DNA of 64,000 nt. Source: CAYJHC01 sp964369465. Its GTDB lineage: Bacteria > Bacillota > Clostridia > Peptostreptococcales > Anaerovoracaceae. The notes below the pieces were generated by a model. The model did no database searches. It was given only the letters and a program-made list of their open reading frames with translations, and was not told the origin of the DNA. The stretch's first letter is position 1. Every line of letters begins with the position of its first letter. Position numbers and translations under genes: made by a program. Below are positions 42,779 to 52,069 of the stretch, one piece after another. Where the stretch lies: contig CAYJEX010000001.1 of the NCBI GenBank assembly GCA_964369465.1, positions 62,001 through 126,000 on the forward strand, given 5' to 3'.

Positions 42779-45622
42779 ATGAAACTTAGAAAAATGACTT
42801 TGAACATTAATGGCGCAGATAGAATGTTCATATGCGATCCTGCCAAAGACTCTTTAGCTGATGTTGTAAGAAGACTTGGACTTACAGGAACTAAAGTAGG
42901 ATGTGGCAAAGGTGTTTGCGGATCTTGCTCAATAATCCTTGATGGAAAAGTTATTCGTTCATGTACAAAGAAGATCGATAAAGTAGAAGAATATAGTAAA
43001 ATAACTACTATCGAGGGAATAGGCGCACCTAACTTCTTGCATCCACTTCAAGTTGCATTTATGCACTATGGAGCAGTTCAATGTGGTTTCTGTTCGCCAG
43101 GATTTATCGTATCTGCATACCAACTATTATTAGAAAATAATAGCCCTAGCAGAGAAGACGTTAGAGATTGGTTCCAAAAACACAGAAATATTTGCAGATG
43201 TACAGGGTACAAGCAGATTGTTGATTCTGTAATGGAAGCGGCTAAAGTTCTTCGTGGCGAATGTACAGTAGAAGATATCAAAGTAGACCAAGGAAAACCT
43301 GGCGACTACTATGGTAAATCAATTGTTAGACCAGCTGCACTTGCAAAAGTTTGCGGTGTTGCAGATTATGGTGATGACATTGAGTTGAAAATGCCTGCAA
43401 ATTCACTACACGCTGTAATGGCGCAACCTAAAGTTGCACATCACGCAAAAATAAAAAGCATTAATGTTGCTGAAGCAGAGGCTATGCCTGGAGTTTACAA
43501 AGTTGTTACTCACAAAGATGTTAAAGGATCTAATAGACTTAACTTCTTCCAGTTCTCTCCAAGAACTCTTGCTACAGAACAAACTCATATATTGTTAGCA
43601 GAAGATAAAATTTTCAACTACGGTGATTGTGTTGCTCTTGTTGTTGCAGATACAAAAGATCATGCACGTGCGGCAGCAGAAAAAGTAACTATTGACTACG
43701 AGCAACTTCCAGAATACTTAAATTATCTAGAAGCTGCAATGCCAGATGCTATGAGAATACACGATGATCATCCAAATGTTTGGGCATACCAGCCAACAAT
43801 CAAAGGATCTGGACATGACACAAAAGATGTTATTGACAATGCTCCAAATGTAGTAGAGGGATCATTCTACTCAACTAGAGAACCTCATATGCCTATTGAA
43901 GGTGATACTGTTCAAGCTTACTGGGGCGATAACGATATGCTTACTGTTCAATGTAAAGCTATGGCTATTGGTGCACACGTTGGCGACATTGCAGAAGCTA
44001 CTGGTGTTTCAGAGGACAAAGTAAGAGTTATCGAAAATCCTACAGGGGCAACATTTGGATGGGGTATTGCTGGTGCTACATATTCACTAGCTGCTATTGC
44101 TTGTCTAGCTTGCGATAATATGCCTGTTGCTTTATCGATGACATACGAAGAATTTATGGCTTTCTCAGGAAAAAGAGCTCCGTCATATTCAAACTCAAGA
44201 CTTGCATGTGACAATGATGGGAAAATTATAGCTGTTGAATGGGACTTTGGTCTTGACCACGGTGCTTACAACGAGCTTGGAGATGACCTAGCATGGAGAC
44301 CTGCAAGATTTACTTACTTCCCATATAATGTTCCAAATGTAATGGGATTATCTAGAACAGCTTGTACAAATCATGCTTACGGTACTGCATATAGAGGATA
44401 CGGTTCTCCTCAAGCATATACTTGTTCGGAAGCAATGATGGATATAATGGCAGAAAAAATGGGAATAGATCCATTCGAATTCAGATGGATAAATATAGCT
44501 AGAGAGGGCGATCTTAACTTAAATAGTTTCCCATACGTTGATTATCCAATGGAGCAAATCATGGAAACTATGAAACCAATCTATGATGCTGCAGTTGCAA
44601 GAGCAAAAGCCGAGAACACTCCAGAAAAGAAAAGGGGTGTTGGTATTGCTTGGGGTGGCTACAATGTAACAGAAGGTAATGAAGACCAATGTACTTTAGG
44701 AATAGAGCTTCTTCCAAATGGAAAGTTCGCAAAATACGATACTTGGCAAGATCAAGGTCAAGGTGGTGACTCAGGTTCTTTACAGTGTACAGTAGATGCG
44801 CTTACTGAACTAAATGTTACTCTTGACGATATAGAACTAAGACAAAATGATAGTATTTATGGTGTGGACTCGGGAGCTACTGCTTCTTCAAGACAACACT
44901 ACATGAACACTATTGTATCTAAAATGGCAGCTGAACAACTAATAAATGCAATGAAGAAATCTGATGGAACATACAGAACTCATGCTGAAATGGTTGCGGA
45001 AGGAATCCCTACTAGATACGATGCACAGTACACAAATACAACTGACGAAGATCTTTCTTGCTTAGATCCTAATACAGGTATTGGAAATCCAACTCCTGCC
45101 TACACATATGGTCTATTCTTAGCAGAAGTAGAAGTTGACGTTGCTACGGGCAAAACTACAGTTTTGGCATACCACTCAGTAGATGACGTTGGTGTTATTG
45201 GAAATCCAACATCAGTAGATGGACAAGCATATGGTGGACTTTCTCACTGTATTGGTTTTGCTCTTACTGAAAATTATGATGATGTTAAAAAGCACAACAA
45301 TATCATGGGTGCTGGAATCCCTACAATTAAGGATATTCCGGATGATTTCAACTTAACTCACTTGGAAAATCCTAGAGCTAAAAATCCTCGTGGATCTTCT
45401 GGAGCATCAGAAGCATTCCAGTCATCAGGTCATATGGCAGTAATCAATGCGATTAACAATGCTTGTGGAGTAAGAATTTACGAATTACCTGCAACACCTG
45501 CAAAAGTTAAAGCTGGAATTGATGCACTTGCAAAAGGCGAAGAAGTTGCTAAACCTAAGAAATATTTCCTAGGATCTGACTTCTACGAAGAAATGGAAAA
45601 TATCAAAAATAATCCAGTTTAA
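42779..45622 (+). CDS. Molybdopterin-dependent hydroxylase (aldehyde oxidoreductase / xanthine dehydrogenase family)
   Basis: 947 aa, one chain with the Fe-S and Mo parts but no FAD domain, as in the Desulfovibrio gigas aldehyde oxidoreductase (about 907). The plant-type [2Fe-2S] domain has C42, C47, C50 and C62; the helical [2Fe-2S] domain has C102, C105, C139 and C141 (CGFCSPGF, NICRCTGY). The Mo domain contains GDTVQAYWGD, YRGYGSPQA, QGQGGDSGS and, near the C-terminus, GSSGASEAF with the likely catalytic Glu878. GGAGG sits 6 bp before the ATG. It is divergent from TrsS/XdhC and the MobA-like genes. Codon use suggests strong expression. Substrate unknown: aldehyde or purine are options. Confidence 0.93.
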   Translation: MKLRKMTLNINGADRMFICDPAKDSLADVVRRLGLTGTKVGCGKGVCGSCSIILDGKVIRSCTKKIDKVEEYSKITTIEGIGAPNFLHPLQVAFMHYGAVQCGFCSPGFIVSAYQLLLENNSPSREDVRDWFQKHRNICRCTGYKQIVDSVMEAAKVLRGECTVEDIKVDQGKPGDYYGKSIVRPAALAKVCGVADYGDDIELKMPANSLHAVMAQPKVAHHAKIKSINVAEAEAMPGVYKVVTHKDVKGSNRLNFFQFSPRTLATEQTHILLAEDKIFNYGDCVALVVADTKDHARAAAEKVTIDYEQLPEYLNYLEAAMPDAMRIHDDHPNVWAYQPTIKGSGHDTKDVIDNAPNVVEGSFYSTREPHMPIEGDTVQAYWGDNDMLTVQCKAMAIGAHVGDIAEATGVSEDKVRVIENPTGATFGWGIAGATYSLAAIACLACDNMPVALSMTYEEFMAFSGKRAPSYSNSRLACDNDGKIIAVEWDFGLDHGAYNELGDDLAWRPARFTYFPYNVPNVMGLSRTACTNHAYGTAYRGYGSPQAYTCSEAMMDIMAEKMGIDPFEFRWINIAREGDLNLNSFPYVDYPMEQIMETMKPIYDAAVARAKAENTPEKKRGVGIAWGGYNVTEGNEDQCTLGIELLPNGKFAKYDTWQDQGQGGDSGSLQCTVDALTELNVTLDDIELRQNDSIYGVDSGATASSRQHYMNTIVSKMAAEQLINAMKKSDGTYRTHAEMVAEGIPTRYDAQYTNTTDEDLSCLDPNTGIGNPTPAYTYGLFLAEVEVDVATGKTTVLAYHSVDDVGVIGNPTSVDGQAYGGLSHCIGFALTENYDDVKKHNNIMGAGIPTIKDIPDDFNLTHLENPRAKNPRGSSGASEAFQSSGHMAVINAINNACGVRIYELPATPAKVKAGIDALAKGEEVAKPKKYFLGSDFYEEMENIKNNPV

Positions 45623-45639
45623 AAATTCTGTAGAATGCT

Positions 45640-45697
45640 AAAAGGCAATTTCACCTCATATTTTATGAAAACGATAAAATATAATAAATAGCCTTTA
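45640..45697 (+). other. Hairpin just after the hydroxylase gene
   Basis: AAAGGC and GCCTTT form the outer stem around a further TATTTTAT/ATAAAATA pair. It precedes the intrinsic terminator at 45704-45758 and lacks its own U-run. Possibly 3'-end RNA protection. Confidence 0.4.
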
Positions 45698-45703
45698 ATA
45701 AAG

Positions 45704-45758
45704 AAAAAATTAGCTACAACGCTTGGTTAATCAAACCATATGTTGTGGCTAATTTTTT
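45704..45758 (+). terminator. Rho-independent terminator of the hydroxylase gene
   Basis: AAAAAATTAGCTACAAC and GTTGTGGCTAATTTTTT pair over about 17 bp with one mismatch; an inner TTGGTT/AAACCA pair lies in the loop. It ends in a U-run. Confidence 0.85.
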
Positions 45759-45793
45759 GTTATCTATCCTTGCAATTTAAGGGTTTAAATCTA

Positions 45794-45822
45794 TTGAAGA
45801 GCTGCCATAATTGTGTTACAAT
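45794..45822 (+). promoter_or_regulatory. Promoter of the lipoprotein gene
   Basis: TTGAAG (45794-45799), 17-bp spacer, TACAAT (45817-45822), about 37 bp before the ATG at 45859. Confidence 0.55.
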
Positions 45823-45858
45823 TTAGAAAATAATGCAGTATTTTAAGGAGGGAATAAT

Positions 45859-46473
45859 ATGAAAAAATTAGCAACTATATTACTAATGATGCTAATGATG
45901 ATGACCCTAGCTTCTTGTGGAGGAGGGGGCGAGGATATGTCTTCTGATGATTCACAGCAGCAACTAGGTGAATCCCTAGATGATAGCACTGTAGGAGGAG
46001 ATACTACTCCGACATCTACAGAAACTACTGTCGCAATTGATATAAAAAATGACATTATGACTGTAACAGTATCGGGACTAGCAGCAGAAGACTTCTGGCA
46101 TAGACTCCAACAAAGTAAGAGCGACCCTAATAGTGAAATAATTTGGAAGATGAACCTATCTGTTGCATTTTTAGATCTTAATGTTTTTGGCGGAGAGGTC
46201 TTCCCCTCAGGAGATACAGCAGAATTTTATTATGATAAAGACAAGATAACATTTACAAGCCCTATTGTAGATTTACCTCGAATGTGGGCTTCTGATGATG
46301 AGAGTCGTATTATCGGCGAAAAACATTTCGATGTTACAGAAATTAAAGAAACAAATATATTTCTACTTGGAGGAGAAGAAGAGGATTATGTTGTAACTAT
46401 ATTAGCAGATGATATCGCGTTTAGTGGAGCCGTGAGTGATGGTGTTCGTTCTATCGTATATGAAGATGATTAA
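45859..46473 (+). CDS. Secreted lipoprotein of unknown function
   Basis: 204 aa. Lipoprotein signal peptide with lipobox LASC at 17-20, cleavage before Cys20. After it comes a flexible GGGGED / Ser-Asp-Gln-Thr linker to about residue 55. The folded part (60-200) is small, with many acidic residues and a probable beta fold (DIMTVTVSGLAAEDFWHRLQQ). No family recognised. It lies between the hydroxylase and the flavin/Fe-S protein but has its own promoter and terminators, so a shared role is not certain. AAGGAGGG precedes the ATG. Confidence 0.75.
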   Translation: MKKLATILLMMLMMMTLASCGGGGEDMSSDDSQQQLGESLDDSTVGGDTTPTSTETTVAIDIKNDIMTVTVSGLAAEDFWHRLQQSKSDPNSEIIWKMNLSVAFLDLNVFGGEVFPSGDTAEFYYDKDKITFTSPIVDLPRMWASDDESRIIGEKHFDVTEIKETNIFLLGGEEEDYVVTILADDIAFSGAVSDGVRSIVYEDD

Positions 46474-46533
46474 TATTTTTCCTGTTAAAGAAGTTCTTTG
46501 ACTTTACACCTTGAAATTTTTATTACAATATTT

Positions 46534-46586
46534 AAAAAAAAAAGATGTGTTGATGAAAACCCTTAATCAAATACATCTTTTTTTTC
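46534..46586 (+). terminator. Rho-independent terminator of the lipoprotein gene
   Basis: An A-run, then AAGATGTGTTGAT pairing with AATCAAATACATCTT, then a T-run of eight. Confidence 0.85.
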
Positions 46587-46662
46587 TATGGTTCTTTTTC
46601 TTTCATGCTTTATCTCTTTGTGGTAAAATATAATTAAAGTTATAAAATATTTGGTAAATTAA

Positions 46663-48954
46663 ATGGAAAAATACTTAAACAATTTCAAAAATTGCTTACA
46701 AAAAGAAGATCCTTTTTGTAAAGATTCATGCCCTTTTAGCTATGATATCTTTGCTTTCTTAGAAAAAATCAAAACCGGCAATTTTAACGCAGCTTATAAA
46801 ACGTATAGAAACGGTGTAGGTTTTCCTTCCATTGTTTCTTCGCTATGTTCTGAAAGCTGCAATTCCTCTTGCCCTCTTGGAGAAAGCATAAACTTGAAGA
46901 AATTAGAACAATCAGTCGTTGCACTAGCTGATAAAAAAACACCTACCGATTATAATTTACCTCTAAAAAAAGAAAAAATTGCTATTATTGGTGGAGGAAT
47001 TAGCGGACTTGGATGCCTGCTTAGGCTAGCTACAAAAAAATATCATGTTGATTTGTATGAAAAGTCCAACAGACTCGGAGGAACATTACATGATCTTTTC
47101 GACTCTTCTTTAATCCAAGAAGACATTAATCTTCAATTAATGAACGAGCAATACAATGTATATTTAGAGAAAGAAATCAAAGACTTGGCTGATCTGTCGT
47201 CCTATGATGCAATCTACATCGCAACAGGAAAAAAAGGGAACACTTTCGGGTTTACCCCAACTTTACATGAAGATTTTATTGATTTGCCTAAACATTCCAC
47301 TGATAACTCAACTTATTCTTTTCCTAACAATAACTCAGCTGTTTTCTTCGGGGGAGAAGTTCTTGGTGTAAGCAAAACAAATGCCTTAGCTATGGGATTG
47401 TCTGCTGCCATTTGTATAGACAACTACATAAAAACAGGTAATATTAATTATGGTGATGGACAAAAGAAGTCAAAAATAATTATTGAGCCATCCCTACTAC
47501 ATAATGATCCCGAAGTAACTCCAGCAGTTACATTTACTAAAGAGACTGCCATAGAGGAAGCCCATCGTTGTATCCTCTGTCAGTGCAACCCATGTCAACT
47601 ATATTGTGATTTGGCTTCTTTCGAAAAAAAATGGCCGCTTAGAATGAGAGATGAAATACAAGCAACAACTCTACCTGGATCGTCAGAGGTAAAAGCAACT
47701 CCTGCAAAGCGCCTAATAAATACTTGTACGCAATGCGGACTTTGCCAAGATACATGCCCAAAAGACATTGACTTGGGAGGCCTTATTCTTGAAGCCAGAA
47801 AAAGCATGCATAGACAAGAAAAAATGCCATGGGTCTTTAACGAATTTTGGTTAAAAGATATGTCTTTTTCTAACGAAGAAGCTTCATTAATCAAAGCGCC
47901 AATTAATTATTCTACCCCTGATTATTTGTTTTTTCCTGGATGCCAATTATCTGCAAGTGAACCATCGCTTGTAAGTAAAGCATATTCTTACTTATTGTCA
48001 AAAAACCCATCCGTTGGAATATTTTTAGGTTGTTGCGGGATCCCTGCTTCGTGGGCAGGACAAGACGATCTTAAAGAAGAAGTCTTAGGAAAAATAAAAA
48101 ACACTTGGAACAATCTAGGCAAACCTACTTTTATCTTAGCTTGCCCTTCTTGTAAAAAATTCTTCGAGGAATTTTTACAAGAAATAAACCTTTCATATTT
48201 ATATGACTTTCTAGATAAAGAAGACTTTTTTATTTCACATAATAAAGAATATACCATTTTTGACCCATGCACTACTCGCACTAGCGATTCCGTTAGAAAA
48301 ACAATAAGAAACCTTTTATCTTCAACAGATCTTATTATAAGAAGCAACGATTATCATGAAAAATTTAGCGGTTGTTGTAGCTATGGCGGACAAAGTCATA
48401 TAGCAAACCCTCTTTTTATTAACCACATCAAAGAGAGGCGAGTTTCAGAATCATCACTTCCTTACATTACCTACTGTATTAATTGTAGAGATTCCTTTAA
48501 AGACTCACTTTTAGGATCTGTTCACATCTTGGATTTGTTTTTTAATAATAATCCTACGAATCCAACAATTACTGAACGACGACTTAATAGACTTCACCTT
48601 AAAAAATTGCTTCTTGAAAATTATTGGAGTGAAAAAATGAAAATAGAAAGACATGAATTATTGAAAAACATTGTTATTTCCGATGAGCTTAAAGTTGTTT
48701 TAAACAACGCAAGAATCTTGGAAGATGAAGTGGCATCTGTAATAGAATTTTGCGAAAAAACAAAACGAGTTATTTTTGATGAAGAAACCAATTCACTTTC
48801 TGGATATAAAAAAATTGGAAAAGCAACTTATTGGGTTGAATATATAAAGGAAGACAAAGAATATATTCTAGTAAATGCCTATACACATAGAATTTCTATA
48901 GATTTGGAGGATGTTTGGAATGGAGAAAAAAGAATCAACGAAGAAATGTTATAG
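46663..48954 (+). CDS. Flavin-binding, dicluster and CCG-domain redox protein
   Basis: 763 aa. A GltD-like N-terminus with cysteines 11, 19, 23 and 62, 66, 70 suggests two 4Fe-4S clusters, then a dinucleotide fold IIGGGISGLG (108-117). More clusters follow: C303, C306, C308, C311, C315, and a ferredoxin-type CTQCGLCQDTC (355-365). Then come heterodisulfide-reductase-type CCG domains: C457/C458 with CPSC (494-497), and C571/C572 with CINC (605-608). The last 90 residues form a separate region ending IDLEDVWNGEKR. NCBI families like this are called pyridine nucleotide-disulfide oxidoreductase/dicluster-binding protein. The start has no strong ribosome binding site. Likely passes electrons from the hydroxylase to the cell's pool (inference). 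Confidence 0.82.
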   Translation: MEKYLNNFKNCLQKEDPFCKDSCPFSYDIFAFLEKIKTGNFNAAYKTYRNGVGFPSIVSSLCSESCNSSCPLGESINLKKLEQSVVALADKKTPTDYNLPLKKEKIAIIGGGISGLGCLLRLATKKYHVDLYEKSNRLGGTLHDLFDSSLIQEDINLQLMNEQYNVYLEKEIKDLADLSSYDAIYIATGKKGNTFGFTPTLHEDFIDLPKHSTDNSTYSFPNNNSAVFFGGEVLGVSKTNALAMGLSAAICIDNYIKTGNINYGDGQKKSKIIIEPSLLHNDPEVTPAVTFTKETAIEEAHRCILCQCNPCQLYCDLASFEKKWPLRMRDEIQATTLPGSSEVKATPAKRLINTCTQCGLCQDTCPKDIDLGGLILEARKSMHRQEKMPWVFNEFWLKDMSFSNEEASLIKAPINYSTPDYLFFPGCQLSASEPSLVSKAYSYLLSKNPSVGIFLGCCGIPASWAGQDDLKEEVLGKIKNTWNNLGKPTFILACPSCKKFFEEFLQEINLSYLYDFLDKEDFFISHNKEYTIFDPCTTRTSDSVRKTIRNLLSSTDLIIRSNDYHEKFSGCCSYGGQSHIANPLFINHIKERRVSESSLPYITYCINCRDSFKDSLLGSVHILDLFFNNNPTNPTITERRLNRLHLKKLLLENYWSEKMKIERHELLKNIVISDELKVVLNNARILEDEVASVIEFCEKTKRVIFDEETNSLSGYKKIGKATYWVEYIKEDKEYILVNAYTHRISIDLEDVWNGEKRINEEML

Positions 48955-49117
48955 ATGTGACGTTCCTTTGGAAGTTAGAACTACTCAATTTTCATATTTA
49001 AATAGAACATTTAGTCATCCCGTACCTAGATGCCCTTCTTGCGGACAAGTTTTCATTGATAAAAACCTTGCTAAAGGAAAAATGGCTTCCGTGGAAGAAA
49101 GTTTTGAAGATAAATAG
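48920..49117 (+). CDS. Small four-cysteine redox protein (DVU_1557-type)
   Basis: 65 aa from the ATG at 48920, chosen because GGAGG lies 9 bp before it; an in-frame ATG at 48911 is too close to that site. It overlaps the previous gene by 35 bp, so it is translationally coupled. Cysteines at 10, 13, 38 and 41 (CYRC and CPSC) form a zinc-ribbon or rubredoxin-like metal site. Such a protein follows the flavin/Fe-S gene in this neighbourhood. Function unknown; electron transfer is proposed. Confidence 0.78.
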   Translation: MEKKESTKKCYRCDVPLEVRTTQFSYLNRTFSHPVPRCPSCGQVFIDKNLAKGKMASVEESFEDK

Positions 49118-49125
49118 AGGATCAA

Positions 49126-49728
49126 ATGAAAAAAGAAAAGATAGTTTTTATTGGAAATAGTATTGTTAAAGGTTTTCCTTTTAAGAATAGTCAATCTTTT
49201 GTTGGCCTCTTAAGAGAAAACACCAAACTAGATATCATAAACAAAGGGGTTAATGGAGATACTTCTGATGGTATTATTTCAAGATTTGAAAAAGATGTTT
49301 TGTCTTTCAACCCTACAAAAGTTTTTATTATGTCAGGCACAAATGATTTTATTCATAATTTAAAAACTCCTCAAGAAACTGCCTTTTCTATTCTTGAAAT
49401 GGTTGATATATCTCATTCTCATAACATTGAAACCTATGTATTAACACCTATTCCTTTAGATGTTGATATGGCTACAAGACTTTGGATGGTTGGAAGCAAT
49501 ATAAATTTCAATGAAATTCAAAAGCTTTTGGAAGAATATAAAAAAGAGCTTTTATTATCAAAGCCCTTTTCTTCTCTAAATGTTATTGATTTATATTCTT
49601 CTTATATGAATTTTTCTAAAAATTCAGGTTCTAATATTTCTTATCACGATGGATTACATCCTTCATTAAAGGGTCATCAATTTATTTTCGAATTTTTAAA
49701 AACTTCATTTCCTTTTTTTAATTGTTAG
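49126..49728 (+). CDS. SGNH/GDSL-family hydrolase
   Basis: 200 aa. Block I IVFIGNSIVKGF with the catalytic serine (Ser12), block II INKGVNGDTS (Gly), block III MSGTNDF (Asn), block V HDGLHPSLKGH (Asp/His). Family members are esterases, lipases and acetyl-xylan or peptidoglycan deacetylases; substrate here unknown. It starts 8 bp after the previous gene, so probably co-transcribed. Its last 11 bases overlap the 3' end of recF on the opposite strand. Confidence 0.85.
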   Translation: MKKEKIVFIGNSIVKGFPFKNSQSFVGLLRENTKLDIINKGVNGDTSDGIISRFEKDVLSFNPTKVFIMSGTNDFIHNLKTPQETAFSILEMVDISHSHNIETYVLTPIPLDVDMATRLWMVGSNINFNEIQKLLEEYKKELLLSKPFSSLNVIDLYSSYMNFSKNSGSNISYHDGLHPSLKGHQFIFEFLKTSFPFFNC

Positions 49729-50803
49729 TTTCTTTCTTTATTTTTCCATTTTCTACATGAAAAATGTTTTTTTTCCCTCCCACCAATTTCATCATATTAC
49801 TTGACAAGCTTGTAGTTGTAATAAATACCTGTAGATCTTTTAAATATTCCATTGAAAATTCTTGTCTTTCATCATCTAAATCTGAAAAAACATCATCTAA
49901 TAAAATAATCGGGTTTTCCTTTTTTATTTCCTTGATTATTTCTATTTCTGCAAGTTTCAATGATAGCGCTGCTGTCCTTTGCTGTCCTTGAGATCCAAAT
50001 TTTCTTGCATCTATATTATTTATAAAAATTTTTAAATCATCTTTGTGTGGACCTTTTGTCGTTGTTCTATACAAAATATCGTTATTCAAACTTTCTTCCA
50101 TTATTTCTTTATATTTTTCTTCATCTTTTATGTTGCTTTCATATTTAATATAAAAGTCTTCATTTTTTTTTATATTATTATATATTTTTTTACTAATATG
50201 ATTAAGTTTATTTATAAATATTTTTCTTTCTTTTATTATTTCTTTTCCATATTTTATTAGTTCTTCTGTCCAAACTTCTAATAATTCCTTTTTTATGGTT
50301 TTTTCCTTAAGATATTTATTTCTGAGAAATAAAATTTTATTATAACTATATAAATTATTATAATAAGATAAACTCAACTGACACATTTCCCTATTAATAA
50401 AAGATCTTCTTTTTTCTGGATCTTCTTTTATTATTTTTAGATCTTCTGGGTAAAAAATAACAGTCATTATATTTCCAACTAATTCATTTAATTTTTTTAT
50501 TTTTATTCCATTTATTTTTATTACTTTTTCCCCAAGGTTATTAATAAAATATTCTATTCTGTTTTCTTCTTCTTCTTTTTCATAATTAACAACTATATTT
50601 CCAAATTTTTTTTCAAAACTTATTATTTCTTTATCATTATTTGTCCTAAATGATTTTGAAAAAGAAGTTATATAAATAGATTCAAGTAAATTTGTCTTTC
50701 CTTGAGCGTTTTTTCCTATAATAATATTAAAACCATCTTCAAATTCCAGAAATTCTTTTTCATAATTTCTTATATTTTCTAATTTTATGTTTTTTATTCT
50801 CAT
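49718..50803 (-). CDS. recF: DNA replication and repair protein RecF
   Basis: 361 aa SMC-like ATPase that loads RecA at gaps. Walker A IIGKNAQGKTNLLESI near residues 28-43; signature GSQGQQRTAALSLKLAE; Walker B IILLDDVFSDLD. It begins 3 bp after dnaN. No S4-type yaaA gene lies between, and gyrB does not follow. The code here is very AT-rich, with many Ile/Lys/Asn codons, compared with the flanks. Confidence 0.95.
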   Translation of the reverse strand: MRIKNIKLENIRNYEKEFLEFEDGFNIIIGKNAQGKTNLLESIYITSFSKSFRTNNDKEIISFEKKFGNIVVNYEKEEEENRIEYFINNLGEKVIKINGIKIKKLNELVGNIMTVIFYPEDLKIIKEDPEKRRSFINREMCQLSLSYYNNLYSYNKILFLRNKYLKEKTIKKELLEVWTEELIKYGKEIIKERKIFINKLNHISKKIYNNIKKNEDFYIKYESNIKDEEKYKEIMEESLNNDILYRTTTKGPHKDDLKIFINNIDARKFGSQGQQRTAALSLKLAEIEIIKEIKKENPIILLDDVFSDLDDERQEFSMEYLKDLQVFITTTSLSSNMMKLVGGKKNIFHVENGKIKKETNN

Positions 50804-50806
50804 TTT

Positions 50807-51916
50807 TTATGATAATCTTACTGGAAGAACAACATACTCGTAATTTTCTTCTTCTATAGATTTAATTAAACAAGGATTTATATTTTTATTAAAATATATT
50901 TTAATAAACTCTTCATTTATTCTTTTCAATATTTCTATAAAAAATTTACAATTATATCCTATTTCTATATTTTCTCCTTCTTTTTCTAATATTATTTCTT
51001 CTTTAATTTCAGCTTCTTCAGAACTTGATTTTATAATCATTAAATTTTCTTTTATTTCTAATCTAATTAGATTATTATTTATACTCCTTGAAATTAAATC
51101 TGCCCTCTCTAACGAATTTATCATTTCTTCTCTATTAATAACAATATTTGTTAAAAATTCTTTTGGAATATAGTCTTTATAATTCAAAAAATTTCCTTCC
51201 ATTATTCTTGTAATGATTTTTGTTTCTTTTACTATAAAAACAACTTTATTTTCACCAATAATAATATTAACACTATCATAATCTTCTATTTCACAAATTA
51301 TTTTATTTATTTCTTTCACAATAGTATAATAAATTAAAAATTTATTTTCATTCATATTTTTTACTTCTTCTTTTGAAACTGCTATTCTACTTCCATCTGT
51401 AGATACTAAACTTATATTATCTTTTTCAATATTAAATAAAATAGAACTAAAAACAGGTTTTTCAATATTTGTAACAGGAATAAATTCAGTTTTTTTGAAT
51501 AATTCCATTAATTTTTCTTTTTTTATGCAAATATTTGAAAAAACACCTTCAACATTTCCTATATTAGGAAAATCTTCTTTATCTAAGGTAACTATATTAA
51601 AAGAAAAATTTAAACTCTTAACATTTAATATTCTGTCTTCTCCTAAATTAAAGAAAATTTCCTCATTATTTAGTTTTCTTATTACATCAAAAAAAAGTTT
51701 TGCAGGAACAACTGTTTTTCCTTTAATTTCTACAGAACATTCTATAACTGTTTCTATACAAAATTCTAAATCAGAAGAAGTCAATTTTAATTTATTATCT
51801 TCTGTAGTTTCCATTAAAATACCTTTTAATATAGGCATAGTTGTTTTTTGAGAAACTCCTTTTGAAACAATATTTAATGATTTCATCAGTTCAAATTGAG
51901 AAATAGAAAATTTCAT
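50807..51916 (-). CDS. dnaN: DNA polymerase III sliding clamp, beta subunit
   Basis: 369 aa. N-terminal MKFSISQFELMKSLNIVSKGVSQK region matches clamp domain I; three repeated domains are expected. PILKGILMET and STDGSRIAVSKEE are family features, and the C-terminus VVLPVRLS is the conserved end. Ring-shaped processivity factor for Pol III. Separated from dnaA by 153 bp without a visible terminator. AT-rich like recF. Confidence 0.96.
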   Translation of the reverse strand: MKFSISQFELMKSLNIVSKGVSQKTTMPILKGILMETTEDNKLKLTSSDLEFCIETVIECSVEIKGKTVVPAKLFFDVIRKLNNEEIFFNLGEDRILNVKSLNFSFNIVTLDKEDFPNIGNVEGVFSNICIKKEKLMELFKKTEFIPVTNIEKPVFSSILFNIEKDNISLVSTDGSRIAVSKEEVKNMNENKFLIYYTIVKEINKIICEIEDYDSVNIIIGENKVVFIVKETKIITRIMEGNFLNYKDYIPKEFLTNIVINREEMINSLERADLISRSINNNLIRLEIKENLMIIKSSSEEAEIKEEIILEKEGENIEIGYNCKFFIEILKRINEEFIKIYFNKNINPCLIKSIEEENYEYVVLPVRLS

Positions 51917-52069
51917 AATGATCTCCTTTTTTTATATTATATTAGTTATATTAGTAGTAGTGTTTGTTAATATGTTGAAAAGTCATTTTTATAATGAAAT
52001 AACATACAATTCTGGTGTTAATAAACAAGTTAACAAGTAAATTTTATAATAAAAATTATAAACAAATAA

